Shown: piece after piece, positions 25,109-34,964 of the stretch
Layout: each line of letters begins with the position of its first letter
Numbering within the stretch: the first letter of the stretch is position 1
NCBI RefSeq assembly: GCF_003259365.1
Contig: NZ_QLLY01000003.1
Span: 496,001-560,000 of the forward strand
Reading direction: 5' to 3'
DNA length: 64,000 nucleotides
Source of the DNA: Streptomyces sp. PsTaAH-137
GTDB lineage: Bacteria; Actinomycetota; Actinomycetes; Streptomycetales; Streptomycetaceae
Notes under the pieces: generated by a model
The model's input: the letters and a program-made list of their open reading frames with translations, nothing else
The model's database searches: none
What the model was told of the DNA's origin: nothing
Made by a program: the position numbers and the translations under genes

Positions 25109-26047
25109 TCAGGCTGTAACCGGTCGTTCGACCAACGCCATTGCGCGGGCCGGGAGTTCCGTGCGATCGGCCACGGCCCCACTGAGCCAATGCACCCGCG
25201 GGTCACGGCGGAACCACGAGTCCTGGCGGCGCGCGAAGCGCTTGGTGGCGCGGACGGTCTCGGTGCGCGCCTCCTCCTCGGTGCACTCTCCGGCGAGCGC
25301 GGCGAGGACCTGCTGGTATCCGAGGGCGCGGGAGGCGGTGAGGCCCTCGCGCAGGCCCTGGGCCTCCAGCGCGCGCACCTCGTCGACGAGCCCGGCGTCC
25401 CACATGCGGTCCACGCGCGTGGTGATGCGTTCGTCGAGTTCGGGCCGCTCGACGTCGACCCCGATCTGGACAGTGTCGTAGACGGAGTCGTGTCCCGGCA
25501 GGTTGGCCGTGAAGGGCTTTCCGGTGATCTCGATGACTTCGAGGGCGCGCACGATGCGCCGGCCGTTGCTCGGCAGGATCGCGAGGGCGGCCTCCGGGTC
25601 GGCTGCGGCAAGGCGGGCGTGGAGGGTGCCGGAGCCGTGTTCGGCCAGCTCGGCCTCCAGGCGGGCGCGGACGTCGGGGTCGGTGCCGGGGAACTCCATC
25701 TTGTCGACGGCGCCCCGCACGTAGAGCCCCGATCCGCCGACGAGGACCGGCCAGCGGCCCGCGGCGAGGAGGCGGTCGATCTCGGCGCGGGCGAGTCTCT
25801 GGTACTCGGCGACGCTCGCCGCCTGCGTCACGTCCCAGATGTCGAGGAGGTGGTGCGGGACTCCGGCGCGCTCCTCGGGCGTCAGCTTGGCGGTGCCGAT
25901 GTCCATCCCTCGGTACAACTGCATGGAATCGGCGTTGACGACCTCGCCGCCGAGTTCTCTGGCCAGGAAGACGCCGAGATCCGACTTTCCGGCCGCGGTG
26001 GGACCGACGACGGCGATGACCCGCGGGGCGGGAGCTGCGCTACTCAC
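25109..26047 (-). CDS. miaA: tRNA dimethylallyltransferase MiaA
   Basis: A 312-residue enzyme that adds dimethylallyl to A37 of tRNAs reading UNN codons; MiaB, encoded just upstream, then methylthiolates this base. Walker A is VVGPTAAGKSDLG, followed by VNADSMQLYRGMDIGTAKLT, VGGSGLYVRG and the core GRRIVRALEVIEITGKPF. The GTG at 26047 is chosen because it opens directly before the P-loop. The frame stays open further up without homology. Confidence 0.96.
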   Translation of the reverse strand: MSSAAPAPRVIAVVGPTAAGKSDLGVFLARELGGEVVNADSMQLYRGMDIGTAKLTPEERAGVPHHLLDIWDVTQAASVAEYQRLARAEIDRLLAAGRWPVLVGGSGLYVRGAVDKMEFPGTDPDVRARLEAELAEHGSGTLHARLAAADPEAALAILPSNGRRIVRALEVIEITGKPFTANLPGHDSVYDTVQIGVDVERPELDERITTRVDRMWDAGLVDEVRALEAQGLREGLTASRALGYQQVLAALAGECTEEEARTETVRATKRFARRQDSWFRRDPRVHWLSGAVADRTELPARAMALVERPVTA

Positions 26048-26229
26048 CGCCCCAGTCTCGCAAACCGGGGCACCACTTCTCGAACGAGCTACGTGACGGG
26101 GCGGGAGCGGGGTCGTTGCCTGTTGCGAGGTTCCGGCCGCCGGTTTTGCCGACCGGTGACCCGGGCGACGCAATGAGACGCACCGGGCAGGACGGGATTT
26201 CGCCCGCACGAGTACCACATGGAGTTGTA

Positions 26230-26547
26230 ATGGGCGTTTTTGACATGTTTCGCCGTAAGGCCAAGGACACCGAGGCGACGTCAACCGCCGAGGGCGGGGC
26301 TGCCACTCTGACGGCCGAGCCCGAGGCGGAGGGCGTCCCGGACGCCGAGTCGGTCCCCGAGGCCGCTGAGGCCGCGTCGGACGCCTCGGAGGAGCCGCGG
26401 ACCGCGGAGGCCGGGGCCGCCGACGCGGAGGAGGCCGCCGAGGCCGGCGGGACCGCCGAGGCCGGTGCGGCCGCCGTGGAGATCCCGAAGCAGCAGTCGG
26501 CGCAGCAGGCGGCCGACAACGAGGCCGGCGAGGGCGCCCGCAAGTAG
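26230..26547 (+). CDS. Small acidic Ala/Glu-rich protein
   Basis: A 105-residue protein, unusual here for lying on the plus strand among minus-strand genes. It begins MGVFDMFRRKAKD, a short basic amphipathic head, and the rest is nearly all Ala, Glu, Asp, Gly, Thr and Pro with repeated EAGAA-like steps. It ends in a Lys. No transmembrane helix or catalytic motif is visible, and it is likely disordered. The ATG start has GGAG nearby. Codon use is as strongly GC-biased as its neighbours. Function unknown. Confidence 0.6.
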   Translation: MGVFDMFRRKAKDTEATSTAEGGAATLTAEPEAEGVPDAESVPEAAEAASDASEEPRTAEAGAADAEEAAEAGGTAEAGAAAVEIPKQQSAQQAADNEAGEGARK

Positions 26548-26616
26548 GTCGGTCACATCTGGCGGACGGCCGTGAAGCCCTCGGGTTTCGCGGCCGTCGC
26601 CATGTCCGGGGTGCGC

Positions 26617-27321
26617 CTACGTCCAGGAGGCGACGAAGTAGCCGACTCCGTAGGGGGCGTCCTCGTAGAGCAGCTCGCCGGTGCCGCGGCCGCCGCCCCC
26701 GGCCGCCGAGAGGATCTGCCAGGGGTCGCGGCCGGAGATCTTCAGCTCGCGCGAGAGGTCGGCGTCGAGTCGCGCGAGGGAGCCGTCAAAGTCGCGGTCG
26801 CGCAGGGCGGCGGCGATCAGCGCGTCCACGCCCTCGGCGCGCTCGTCCAGATAGCCGGGGGCCTTCACCGTGCGGCAGGCCGTGCCGTCGCCCATGACGA
26901 GCAGGGCCACGCGGTCGGCCAGGGAGGCGAGGTGCACGCCGTCCTCGCCGTTGACCGGCCAGGACCGGCCGCCCTCCACCTCGTAGCCGCGTACGGGACC
27001 GGTCCAGCCCGCACGCGTGAGCAGCCAGGCACCGACCGTGAGAGACGGCGGCAGCGTGGCCGCCGGGGCGCCCGGCGCCGTACCGAGGACCACGTCGACA
27101 TCGACGCCGAAGGGCCGGAAGGAGCCACGGGCCCCGGCCTCGTGGAAGGCGGTGCGCGCGCCCGTGCCGACGACCACGATCAGCTCGGGCGCGGCGGCGA
27201 CGACCTTGGCCAGCGCCTCGTCGCAGGCCGCACGCGCGGTGTCCAGTTCCGGGGCCGCCCCGGCGGCGACCTCGGGCACGAGCAGCGGCGGGCAGGGGCA
27301 GACGGCGGCGGCGACAAGCAT
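26617..27321 (-). CDS. Extradiol dioxygenase class III (LigB)-like protein, function unknown
   Basis: A 234-residue protein starting MLVAAAVCPCPPLLVPEVAAG. The pattern of an N-terminal strand with CPxPPxLVPE, then ELIVVVGTGAR, and later LLVMGDGTA recalls the LigB/MEMO superfamily, of which the class III dioxygenases are part, but the full metal-ligand set cannot be confirmed. A Gly-rich loop near the C-terminus (AAGGGGRGTGELLYEDAPYG) is notable. It is followed upstream by a small protein and miaB on the same strand. Enzymatic activity is not assigned. Confidence 0.5.
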   Translation of the reverse strand: MLVAAAVCPCPPLLVPEVAAGAAPELDTARAACDEALAKVVAAAPELIVVVGTGARTAFHEAGARGSFRPFGVDVDVVLGTAPGAPAATLPPSLTVGAWLLTRAGWTGPVRGYEVEGGRSWPVNGEDGVHLASLADRVALLVMGDGTACRTVKAPGYLDERAEGVDALIAAALRDRDFDGSLARLDADLSRELKISGRDPWQILSAAGGGGRGTGELLYEDAPYGVGYFVASWT

Positions 27322-27331
27322 GATCGGCAGC

Positions 27332-27679
27332 CTACTGCGCGGGCGGGTGCCAGGGATCGTCCGGGACGGCGTCCTGCGGCTCCTGCGGCCGGGGGTCGGG
27401 CAGGAGCGCCTTCTCGGTGCTCCAGACCAGCTCGGCGAGGCGGTAACGCAGGTGGTGGCCGGAGACGGCACCCCGGACCTGCACGTAGTAGGTGTGCTCG
27501 TCCTGCCGGAACACGTGGCGCGAGCGCTGGCGCAGCGATTCGCGGTGCTTGTGTTCGCACGCGTACGTGTACAGGCGGCGCCGGGCCTCCTCGTGGGTCG
27601 CCGCGAACTGCGTGAGCGGTTCGAAGCGGTGTCCCTCCCCCGTGCCGTACTCGATCGTGATCACCCAGTGCGTCGTCAT
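27332..27679 (-). CDS. Conserved-type hypothetical protein
   Basis: A 115-residue soluble protein, MTTHWVITIEYGTGEGHRF at its start and a Pro/Asp-rich tail. The middle has alternating Tyr/His/Arg residues (RRRLYTYACEHKHRE, DEHTYYVQVRG), giving a mixed alpha/beta pattern. No family or catalytic motif is recognised. It is 22 bp downstream of miaB and 10 bp before the LigB-like gene on the same strand, so the three are probably transcribed together. Confidence 0.65.
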   Translation of the reverse strand: MTTHWVITIEYGTGEGHRFEPLTQFAATHEEARRRLYTYACEHKHRESLRQRSRHVFRQDEHTYYVQVRGAVSGHHLRYRLAELVWSTEKALLPDPRPQEPQDAVPDDPWHPPAQ

Positions 27680-27701
27680 GCCGTCCCCCGTCTCCGGTGC
27701 C

Positions 27702-29228
27702 TCAGTCGATCGCGCAGCCCCCGGTGACCGCCGGCAGCGGCTCGGGGACGCCCACCTTGGGCAGGCCGAGGAGGACGCCCTGCTGCTTGTCCTGGGTCTC
27801 CTTGGTGCGCTTCTCCCAGGCGTCGCCCGCGCGCGTGGGCCGCACGTTCAGCACCGCGCCCTCGGCGAGGAGGTGGTGCGGGGCGGCGTAGGTGATCTCG
27901 ACCGTGACCACGTCGCCGGGGCGGACCTCCTGGTCGGGCTTGGTGAAGTGGACCAGGCGGTTGTCGGGGGCGCGGCCGGAGAGGCGGTGGGTGGCGCCGT
28001 CCTTGCGGCCCTCGCCCTCGGCGACCATCAGCTCCAGGGTGCGGCCGACCTGCTTCTTGTTCTCCTCCCAGGAGATCTCCTCCTGGAGGGCGACCAGACG
28101 CTCGTAGCGGGCCTGCACGACCTCCTTGGGGACCTGGTTGTCCATGGTCGCGGCCGGGGTTCCGGGGCGCTTGGAGTACTGGAAGGTGAAGGCGGCGGAG
28201 AAGCGGGCCTCGCGCACGGCGTGCATCGTCTGCTCGAAGTCCTCCTCGGTCTCGCCGGGGAAGCCCACGATGATGTCGGTGGTGATCGCGGCGTCCGGGA
28301 TGGCCGCGCGGACCTTCTCGATGATGCCCAGGTAGCGCTCCTGGCGGTACGAGCGGCGCATCGCCTTCAGGACGGTGTCCGAGCCGGACTGCATCGGCAT
28401 GTGCAGCTGCGGCATCACGTTCGGCGTCTCGGCCATGGCGGCGATCACGTCGTCGGTGAAGTCGCGCGGGTGCGGGGAGGTGAAGCGGACGCGCTCCAGG
28501 CCTTCGATCTTGCCGCAGGCGCGCAGCAGCTTGCTGAAGGCCTCGCGGTCGCCGATGTCGCTCCCGTAGGCGTTCACGTTCTGGCCGAGCAGGGTGATCT
28601 CGGAGACGCCCTCGGCGACCAGGGCCTCGATCTCGGCGAGGATGTCGCCGGTCCTGCGGTCCTTCTCCTTGCCGCGCAGCGCGGGGACGATGCAGAAGGT
28701 GCAGGTGTTGTTGCAGCCGACCGAGATGGAGACCCAGGCCGCGTAGGCGCTCTCACGTCGTGTGGGCAGCGTGGAGGGGAACGCCTCCAGGGACTCGGCG
28801 ATCTCGACCTGCGCCTCTTCCTGGACGCGGGCGCGCTCCAGGAGGACCGGCAGCTTGCCGATGTTGTGCGTGCCGAAGACGACGTCCACCCAGGGCGCCT
28901 TCTTCACGATGGTGTCGCGGTCCTTCTGGGCGAGGCAGCCGCCCACGGCGATCTGCATGCCGGGGCGCGAGGTCTTGCGCGGGGCGAGCCGGCCGAGGTT
29001 GCCGTAGAGCTTGTTGTCGGCGTTCTCACGCACCGCGCAGGTGTTGAACACGACGACGTCGGCGTCGCCGTCGGAGCCCTCGGGGGCACGGACGTACCCG
29101 GCGTTCTCCAGGAGGCCGGACAGGCGCTCGGAGTCGTGGACGTTCATCTGGCACCCGTAGGTGAGCACTTCGTACGTCTTGGGGTCCGCTACGTCCACTG
29201 CCTGGCTCCGGTCGCTGCTGCTGGTCAT
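27702..29228 (-). CDS. miaB: tRNA-2-methylthio-N6-dimethylallyladenosine synthase MiaB
   Basis: A 508-residue radical SAM methylthiotransferase acting on the base first modified by MiaA. Cluster-binding cysteines are in the N-terminal UPF0004 domain ([31 protein letters not shown]) and in the radical SAM motif [19 protein letters not shown]-like RNA-binding domain follows, with [12 protein letters not shown] and [13 protein letters not shown]. The C-terminal tail of about 50 residues is an actinobacterial extension. The start ATG at 29228 matches the conserved N-terminus; the open frame continuing to 30848 is only the shadow of the ABC transporter gene. Confidence 0.96.
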   Translation of the reverse strand: MTSSSDRSQAVDVADPKTYEVLTYGCQMNVHDSERLSGLLENAGYVRAPEGSDGDADVVVFNTCAVRENADNKLYGNLGRLAPRKTSRPGMQIAVGGCLAQKDRDTIVKKAPWVDVVFGTHNIGKLPVLLERARVQEEAQVEIAESLEAFPSTLPTRRESAYAAWVSISVGCNNTCTFCIVPALRGKEKDRRTGDILAEIEALVAEGVSEITLLGQNVNAYGSDIGDREAFSKLLRACGKIEGLERVRFTSPHPRDFTDDVIAAMAETPNVMPQLHMPMQSGSDTVLKAMRRSYRQERYLGIIEKVRAAIPDAAITTDIIVGFPGETEEDFEQTMHAVREARFSAAFTFQYSKRPGTPAATMDNQVPKEVVQARYERLVALQEEISWEENKKQVGRTLELMVAEGEGRKDGATHRLSGRAPDNRLVHFTKPDQEVRPGDVVTVEITYAAPHHLLAEGAVLNVRPTRAGDAWEKRTKETQDKQQGVLLGLPKVGVPEPLPAVTGGCAID

Positions 29229-29290
29229 GCACACAAGGGTAGGCCGTTGCGGGGACGCGCCTGTCGCCGAGCCCGCAACGGCCCACTGGC

Positions 29291-31120
29291 TCACTGTGCG
29301 ACCTCGGCCCCTTCCGCCGGCTCGTGCTCCTTCCCGTCGACCAGGAAGCCGCCGGACTGGTGCAGCCAGAGCTTGGCGTAGGTGCCGTCCTCGGCGAGGA
29401 GGTCGTGGTGGGTGCCCTGCTCGACGACGCGGCCGCGGTCCAGGACGACGAGGCGGTCCATGCCGGCGACGGTGCTCAGGCGGTGGGCCACCACCAGGGC
29501 GGTGCGGCCCTCCATGAGGCGCCACAGGGCCTCCTGGACGAGTCGTTCGCTCTCGGAGTCCAGGGCGCTCGTCGCCTCGTCGAGGAGCAGGACCGGGGCG
29601 TCGCGCAGGATGGCGCGGGCCAGGGCGACGCGCTGGCGCTGGCCGCCGGAGAGCTTGACGCCGCGCTCGCCGACCAGGGTGCCGAAGCCGTCGGGGAGGG
29701 TGTCGGCGAACTCCGTGACGTGGGCGGCCTCGGCCGCGCGGCGGATCTCCGCGTCGGTGGCGTCCGGCCGGGCGAAGGCGATGTTGTCGCGCAGGCTGCG
29801 GTGGAACATGGCGGGGCTCTGGGGCACGTACGCGATCAGCTCGCGCAGGTCGCGCTGGCGGAGCCCGCTGATGTCCTGGCCGCCGATGCGGATCCGGCCG
29901 CCCTCGATGTCGGACATGCGCAGGAGCAGCCGGGTCAGGGTCGTCTTGCCGCCGCCGGACCGGCCGACGAAGCCGACCTTGGCGCCGCCGGGCACCTCCA
30001 GGTCCAGGCCGTCGAAGAGCCGGGAGGCGCCCGCGTGGGCGAAGGTCACCTTCTCGAAGCGGACGTCGGTGCGGTTGGGGTGCGCGGGCAGCGGCGCGGG
30101 CGGGTCGAGGACCGTCGCCGGGACCATCAGCAACTCCGTGAACTGGGCGGCCTCCGTCGTCGAGCTCTCCAGCCGGCGGTAGATCTGGTTGAAGTCGAAC
30201 ATGATCCGCGTCGCGTTGGAGAAGTACGTGAACGCCACCACGACGCCCTCGACGCCGTGCCCGCCGCCGAGGGTGACCGCGAGCAGCAGGCCCAGCGCGT
30301 TGGTGAGCACGGACAGCGGGGCGACGAGCGTGTCGATGCGCAGGTTGCTGTAGTCCCACGACCTGAGCATCCAGCGCTGCGACTCGGCGACCCGGCTGCG
30401 GTGCTCGGCGGCCTCCCGGTCCTCGGCGGCGAACGCCCGGATCGTCTCCATGTTCGACAGGCTGTCGGCGACATGGCCGGACACCCGGGCGATCGCCGCC
30501 TCCCGCGCGTCCACGATCCGCTGCCTGCGGCGGATCAGCGGGGCCACGGTCAGCCCGGTGAGCGCGATCATCGCCAACAGGGCGACGACGAGCCAGGGTT
30601 CGTACGTCCAGAGCACCACCGAGCCGAACATCAGCGGAATCAGGCTTCCGGTCACCTGGAAGACGAGGGTGTCGGCGAACTCCTCGAAGCGGGCGGCGAA
30701 GCTGGAGACCCGCTTGGTCAGTGATCCGGCGAAGTTGTCGTGGAAGAACGTGGCGTCCTTGGCGTACAGCTCGTCCATGCCGTACACATACAGCCGCTCG
30801 ACGCCGCGGGCGTCCACCCGGTTGAGGCAGTGGATGCCGAGCCGCCACAGCGTCTCGGAGAGCAGCAGCACGCAGGCGAAGACCGCGACGTACGGCAGCG
30901 CGCCCCGGGCGTCGATCGCGCCGTCGCCCGCGAAGCGGCCGACGAGGTGGGCGACGACCAGGGGCGCCAGATAGTTGATGCCGAGGTTGCCCAGTGCGGG
31001 CAGCAGCATCGCGGGGACGGCCAGTCGGCGCTGACGGACCATCTCACCGATGTACATGCGCCAGGCGAGCAGCACCGCGCTGCGGCGCGGTGCCGTCCTC
31101 GGGGCTCCGGGCGTCTCCAA
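29291..31120 (-). CDS. ABC exporter half-transporter (fused membrane and ATPase domains)
   Basis: A protein of about 609 residues. Six hydrophobic segments lie in the first 300 residues, then an ATPase domain with [14 protein letters not shown] (Walker A), [14 protein letters not shown] (signature) and [14 protein letters not shown] (Walker B). It should work as a homodimer, or with an unlinked partner, to export a lipid, peptide or drug; the substrate is not visible. The start is uncertain: the TTG at 31120 has AGGAG nine bases upstream, and an internal ATG lies at residue 16. It is transcribed toward miaB with a 62-bp gap. Confidence 0.85.
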   Translation of the reverse strand: METPGAPRTAPRRSAVLLAWRMYIGEMVRQRRLAVPAMLLPALGNLGINYLAPLVVAHLVGRFAGDGAIDARGALPYVAVFACVLLLSETLWRLGIHCLNRVDARGVERLYVYGMDELYAKDATFFHDNFAGSLTKRVSSFAARFEEFADTLVFQVTGSLIPLMFGSVVLWTYEPWLVVALLAMIALTGLTVAPLIRRRQRIVDAREAAIARVSGHVADSLSNMETIRAFAAEDREAAEHRSRVAESQRWMLRSWDYSNLRIDTLVAPLSVLTNALGLLLAVTLGGGHGVEGVVVAFTYFSNATRIMFDFNQIYRRLESSTTEAAQFTELLMVPATVLDPPAPLPAHPNRTDVRFEKVTFAHAGASRLFDGLDLEVPGGAKVGFVGRSGGGKTTLTRLLLRMSDIEGGRIRIGGQDISGLRQRDLRELIAYVPQSPAMFHRSLRDNIAFARPDATDAEIRRAAEAAHVTEFADTLPDGFGTLVGERGVKLSGGQRQRVALARAILRDAPVLLLDEATSALDSESERLVQEALWRLMEGRTALVVAHRLSTVAGMDRLVVLDRGRVVEQGTHHDLLAEDGTYAKLWLHQSGGFLVDGKEHEPAEGAEVAQ

Positions 31121-31255
31121 CTTCCCACTCCTGTCAGGCAGATGGATGGCCCCGGCCGGTGCGCGGGGTCGACAGGGTGGGAAGTGTCCCGCGGCCGGAA
31201 CGATGGCGGCCAAGGGTTTTTTCGAGCCCCTTGTCCGGCTTGTTCCGGCCCCTGG

Positions 31256-32305
31256 TCACTGCGCCGGAGGCAGCGCCACCCCCTTCTCCCGTGCGGCGTC
31301 GGCGAGTTGGGCCCAGACCTTCGGGGCGATCGGGATGCCGCGGGCCCCGCGTTCCTCGGCCGTCGCCGCGCTGCGTTCACCCGGATAGTGGACGGCGGAC
31401 GCGCCGTCCGCGACCGGGAGGCCCTTGAGGGTGTCCAGGGTGGCGTCGACGTCGGCGACGAAGCCGTCCGCGCCGCCGAAGGCCGCCGGGTCCACCGCGA
31501 TCAGCAGGGCGTTCTGGCGGTGCTTGCGGCCCGCCGGGTCGTCGGAGTGGAACGCCGCGAAGATGGGGGCGCCGACCAGGACGCTGGTCAGCAGTTCGAA
31601 GGCGAGGGACATGCCGGAGCCCTTGGCGCCGCCCAGCGGCAGCGGCATGACGGCCTGCTCGGGATCGGTGGTCGGGGTGCCGTCCCCGGTGGCCGCCGCG
31701 CCCTCCGGCAGCGCGGTGCCGCTCGCCCTGGCCTGCCGGATCTTTCCGAGGGCGATGGTGGCGGTGGCCATGTCGAGCAGGAGCGGGGCGTGCTCGCGCG
31801 CGGGGACGGCGACGGCGAGCGGGCTGGTGGCGACGGCCGGTCCCTTGACGCCGGTGTAGCCCATGTTGGGCATTCCGGCGACGAAGCCGATGCCGACGAG
31901 TCCCGCCTCGGCGATCTTCGACACGTAGTAGCCGATGGCGCCGGTGTGCACGGTCTCCCGTACGCCGACGGAGGCGATGCCGTTGGTCCTGGCCCGGGTC
32001 GCCGCCTCCTCGGCGGCGGCGGTCAGTGCGACCGGTCCCGGTGCGCGGTCGGCGTCGAGGACGGCGGCTCCCGGGGCGGTGGAGGTGAGCCTCAGCTCGG
32101 GCGCGGCGTTGGCCACTCCCTTGGCGAGCAGTTCGAGATAGGCGGGTACGCGCGCGATGCCGTGCGATTCGACGCCGCGCTGCGCGGCCCAGACGAACAC
32201 GTCGGCCGTGGTCGCGGCGTGTTCGGCGCTCAGGCCGCCCTTCTCCAGCAGGGCGGCGGCGAACGTGCGCAGGTCGGCGGCGGCGACCAGGGGCTTGTCG
32301 GGCAT
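31256..32305 (-). CDS. Ldh family NAD(P)-dependent 2-hydroxyacid dehydrogenase
   Basis: A 349-residue member of the malate/L-lactate/sulfolactate/ureidoglycolate dehydrogenase family (not the Rossmann LDH). Marks are the ESHGIARVPAYLELL region, HTGAIGYYV, GYTGVKGPAVATSPLAVAVP and LGGAKGSGMSLAFELL. It oxidises a 2-hydroxyacid to a 2-oxoacid. Its upstream neighbour is a TPP enzyme that could decarboxylate such a 2-oxoacid, and an aldehyde dehydrogenase lies further up. It is the last gene of the catabolic module. No signal peptide is present. Confidence 0.85.
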   Translation of the reverse strand: MPDKPLVAAADLRTFAAALLEKGGLSAEHAATTADVFVWAAQRGVESHGIARVPAYLELLAKGVANAAPELRLTSTAPGAAVLDADRAPGPVALTAAAEEAATRARTNGIASVGVRETVHTGAIGYYVSKIAEAGLVGIGFVAGMPNMGYTGVKGPAVATSPLAVAVPAREHAPLLLDMATATIALGKIRQARASGTALPEGAAATGDGTPTTDPEQAVMPLPLGGAKGSGMSLAFELLTSVLVGAPIFAAFHSDDPAGRKHRQNALLIAVDPAAFGGADGFVADVDATLDTLKGLPVADGASAVHYPGERSAATAEERGARGIPIAPKVWAQLADAAREKGVALPPAQ

Positions 32306-32335
32306 GGTGAGGGGTCCTTAACGATCCGGGGCGGC

Positions 32336-34075
32336 TCAGCGGGAGACGAGGACGTCGACGACGGCGGTGGTGCCGGCCGCGACGGCCTTGAGGGCTCTCT
32401 CCAGGGCGGGGACGAGGGCGTCGGGCGTGTCGACGGTCTCGGTGTGCATGCCGAACGGTTCGGCGAAGGCGGCGAGCCGGGGCAGCCGGTGCAGATCGGT
32501 GCCGAGCCATTCGCCGGTCCCGGCCGCGGCGCCGTCCGGGTAGAACCGGCGGTGGTTGAGATTCATCGACTTGTAGACACGGTTGTTGAACACCACGACG
32601 AGGAGCGGCAGTTCGTACGTCCTGGAGGCGTCGTACGACGGGATCACCGGGTTGTACGTGAAGGCGCCGTCGCCGACGGTCAGCACCACGGGCCGCTCGC
32701 GCGCGGCGAGTTTGACGCCGAGGGCGACGGCCATGCCCTGGCCGAGTCCGCCCTGTACGTAGAAGTACGAGTCCGGGGCGGAGGTCTTGAGGTGGCGCTT
32801 GACGACCCGGCTGTGGGTGATGGTCTCGTCGACGACGATGCCGTCACGGCCTTCCAGGAGGGTGCGCAGGGAGGCGGCCACCAGGACCGGGTCGAGGCCG
32901 GCCGGCTGCTGGGCCGCGTGTGTTTCGCTCTTCTTTTGTGCCGCGTTCGTTTCGGCCCGCCCTATGGCGACCTGTTCGGCTGCGTGCCGTTCCTCCTGTG
33001 CCGCGCGCCGGGCGGCCACCGCTGCCTGGTCGAGGTCCTTCGCCCGCTTGGCCAGCTGGCGCAGGGAGTTGGTGACGTTCCCCTCCAGGTAGTGGTCCGC
33101 GTACAGGACCTGGTAGACGACGTGCGGGCGCTGCGGCACCTCGTCGATCACGACGACCGTGGCCTTCGCGGGGCGGCGCGAGGGCGGGTAGAACGGGGCG
33201 CGGCAGTTGGCCAGGAGGATCAGGTCGGCCTCGGCCATCCAGGGCCCGATGTCGCCGCCCGCGTGCAGCGGGTGGTTGCGCGGGAAGTTGGCGCAGACCG
33301 CCGAGTCGGGTTCCACGACCGGGATCTGCCAGGCCTCGGCGAGGGCCACCAGGGCCTCGAAGCCGCCCTCCTCGCGGCCCGCGGTCTCGGTGACGATCAC
33401 GGGGTTCCGGGCCGTGCGCAGCAGCGCGGCGACGGCGTCGGCCTGTTCGGGCGAGCTGTGCGTGGTGCCGGGTTCGACGAGCTGCTTGGCCTCGCGCCCG
33501 TCCCAGTCCTCCAGGAGGATCTCCAGCGGGATGTTGAGGTAGGCGGGTCCCGCCGGGGCGCGCCGGGCCAGTTCGGCGGCGCGGGTGACCATGGTCGGCA
33601 GGGTGTGCACGCTCGCGGCCTCGGTGGCCCACTTGGTGAACGGCTGGGCGATGCCGTGCGGGCCGCCCACGATCGACAGGTTGCGGTACCACTGGCCGCC
33701 GGGGTCGTGGCCCGGCGCGTCGCCGTACGTCGTGGACTCCGACGACGCGACGACCATCGGGACCCCGGCGAGGAGCGCGCCGTGGACGGCCATGGAGCCC
33801 TGGAGCAGGCCGGGGGCGGCGTGCAGGAGCACGCCCTGGGGGCGGCGCGTGAGCAGCCCGTAGCCGGTGGCCATGCCGGCCGCGACGGTCTCGTGGGTGA
33901 GGTCCAGATACTCCGGCGCGGGGTCGCCGTCGCGGTGGCGGCGGGCCAGGGACTCCCACACCGGGGCCCATTCGGACCCCGAGGAGCAGAACAGGTAGTC
34001 GGCGCCGACGGCGTTGAAGGCGGAGACGAGCGCGTCTCCGCCGTCGACGCCGCGCGCCTCGTGCGCGTACGTCAT
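32336..34075 (-). CDS. Thiamine-diphosphate-dependent enzyme, 2-oxoacid decarboxylase/acetolactate synthase-like
   Basis: A 579-residue enzyme of the pyruvate decarboxylase fold. The catalytic glutamate is in THETVAAGMATG (about residue 62), the central domain spans about 200-330, and the ThDP/Mg motif runs from GDGAFTYN (residue 468) to FNN (498). Between the central and C-terminal domains, residues about 341-395, is an Ala/Gln/Glu/Lys-rich coiled-coil-like insert that is unusual for the family. Context suggests decarboxylation of a 2-oxoacid made by the Ldh-family enzyme, as in the mandelate pathway, but ligase activity is equally possible. It lies 10 bp after the amidohydrolase gene. Confidence 0.8.
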   Translation of the reverse strand: MTYAHEARGVDGGDALVSAFNAVGADYLFCSSGSEWAPVWESLARRHRDGDPAPEYLDLTHETVAAGMATGYGLLTRRPQGVLLHAAPGLLQGSMAVHGALLAGVPMVVASSESTTYGDAPGHDPGGQWYRNLSIVGGPHGIAQPFTKWATEAASVHTLPTMVTRAAELARRAPAGPAYLNIPLEILLEDWDGREAKQLVEPGTTHSSPEQADAVAALLRTARNPVIVTETAGREEGGFEALVALAEAWQIPVVEPDSAVCANFPRNHPLHAGGDIGPWMAEADLILLANCRAPFYPPSRRPAKATVVVIDEVPQRPHVVYQVLYADHYLEGNVTNSLRQLAKRAKDLDQAAVAARRAAQEERHAAEQVAIGRAETNAAQKKSETHAAQQPAGLDPVLVAASLRTLLEGRDGIVVDETITHSRVVKRHLKTSAPDSYFYVQGGLGQGMAVALGVKLAARERPVVLTVGDGAFTYNPVIPSYDASRTYELPLLVVVFNNRVYKSMNLNHRRFYPDGAAAGTGEWLGTDLHRLPRLAAFAEPFGMHTETVDTPDALVPALERALKAVAAGTTAVVDVLVSR

Positions 34076-34085
34076 GAGTGCGTCC

Positions 34086-34946
34086 TCAGCCCTCGATCGG
34101 CCAGTTCAGGACCTCGGCGATACCCCGGCCCATGATCCATTCGAGCTCGTCGGGGGTGAAGTCCCAGTGCTTGGTGAACTGCTCGATGGTGTCGGTGTAC
34201 GTGATGCCGTGGCCGAGCAGGCGGGTGATGTCGGTGCCGTAGAAGCAGCGCTTCGGGCCCATCTTGTCGACCATCTCGCGCACGTACTTCTCGATGTTGT
34301 GGTTCGGGAAGGGCTGGGTGGAGTAGCCGGGCAGCGCCGAGACCTTGACGTAGATGTTGGGGTGTTCGTGCAGGTCGGCGGTCTCCTGGACCCAGTAGCC
34401 GATGGCGTCGTCGACGCAGCGGGCCATGATGCCCATGTGGTCGATGATGATCTTCAGGCCGGGGTGGCGGCCCGCTATGTCGCCCAGTTCCCGCTTCCAG
34501 ATGGGCGCGTGCACCATCGTGGGGATGTTCAGCTCCTCGGCGACCGGCCAGTACCAGTCGTTGGTGCCGTCGATCATCCAGTTGCGGTCGATGGGGCGGT
34601 GGAAGGTGAGGCGGGTGCCCTTGACGTGCGGGTTCTGGGCGAAGTCCTTGAGCATCGCCCTGCCCTCTTCGGGCTTGTTCTGCGGGATGCGCGCCATGAT
34701 GCCGAACCGGTCCGGGTGCGCCTCGCACGCTTCGAGGGCGTAGTCGATGCGGTCGCCCTCCCAGGACGGCGGGAGGATCAGCGCCCGGTTGACGCCGGCC
34801 TCGTCCATCAGCTCCAGGGCCTCCTCGTAGCTGAAGGGGTCCTCGCGGTGGCCGTTGAGGCGGATCCGCTCGCGGGCGCCGGGGACCCAGGGGCGGTCCG
34901 GGGTCTCTTCCTTCCAGATGTGGATCTGGGTGTCGACGACGAACAT
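34086..34946 (-). CDS. Amidohydrolase-2 family TIM-barrel hydrolase
   Basis: A 286-residue enzyme with the family opening VVDTQIHIW, where a DTHxH-type motif is changed to DTQIH, so one usual metal ligand is a Gln. Later marks are PTMVHAPIW, IIIDHMGI and FYGTDITRLLG, which holds the catalytic Asp. Related enzymes hydrolyse lactones (LigI) or decarboxylate aromatic acids; many of them need no bound metal. It is expected to handle a ring-fission or lactone intermediate. It is followed closely by the TPP enzyme gene. Confidence 0.75.
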   Translation of the reverse strand: MFVVDTQIHIWKEETPDRPWVPGARERIRLNGHREDPFSYEEALELMDEAGVNRALILPPSWEGDRIDYALEACEAHPDRFGIMARIPQNKPEEGRAMLKDFAQNPHVKGTRLTFHRPIDRNWMIDGTNDWYWPVAEELNIPTMVHAPIWKRELGDIAGRHPGLKIIIDHMGIMARCVDDAIGYWVQETADLHEHPNIYVKVSALPGYSTQPFPNHNIEKYVREMVDKMGPKRCFYGTDITRLLGHGITYTDTIEQFTKHWDFTPDELEWIMGRGIAEVLNWPIEG

Positions 34947-34964
34947 GCCGGTGCTTCTTTCTCT

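Noticed and set aside
27702..30848. Apparent 1048-residue fusion of MiaB with a large N-terminal domain
   Set aside because: Everything upstream of 29228 is the ABC transporter gene read in the wrong frame; MiaB starts at its conserved N-terminus.
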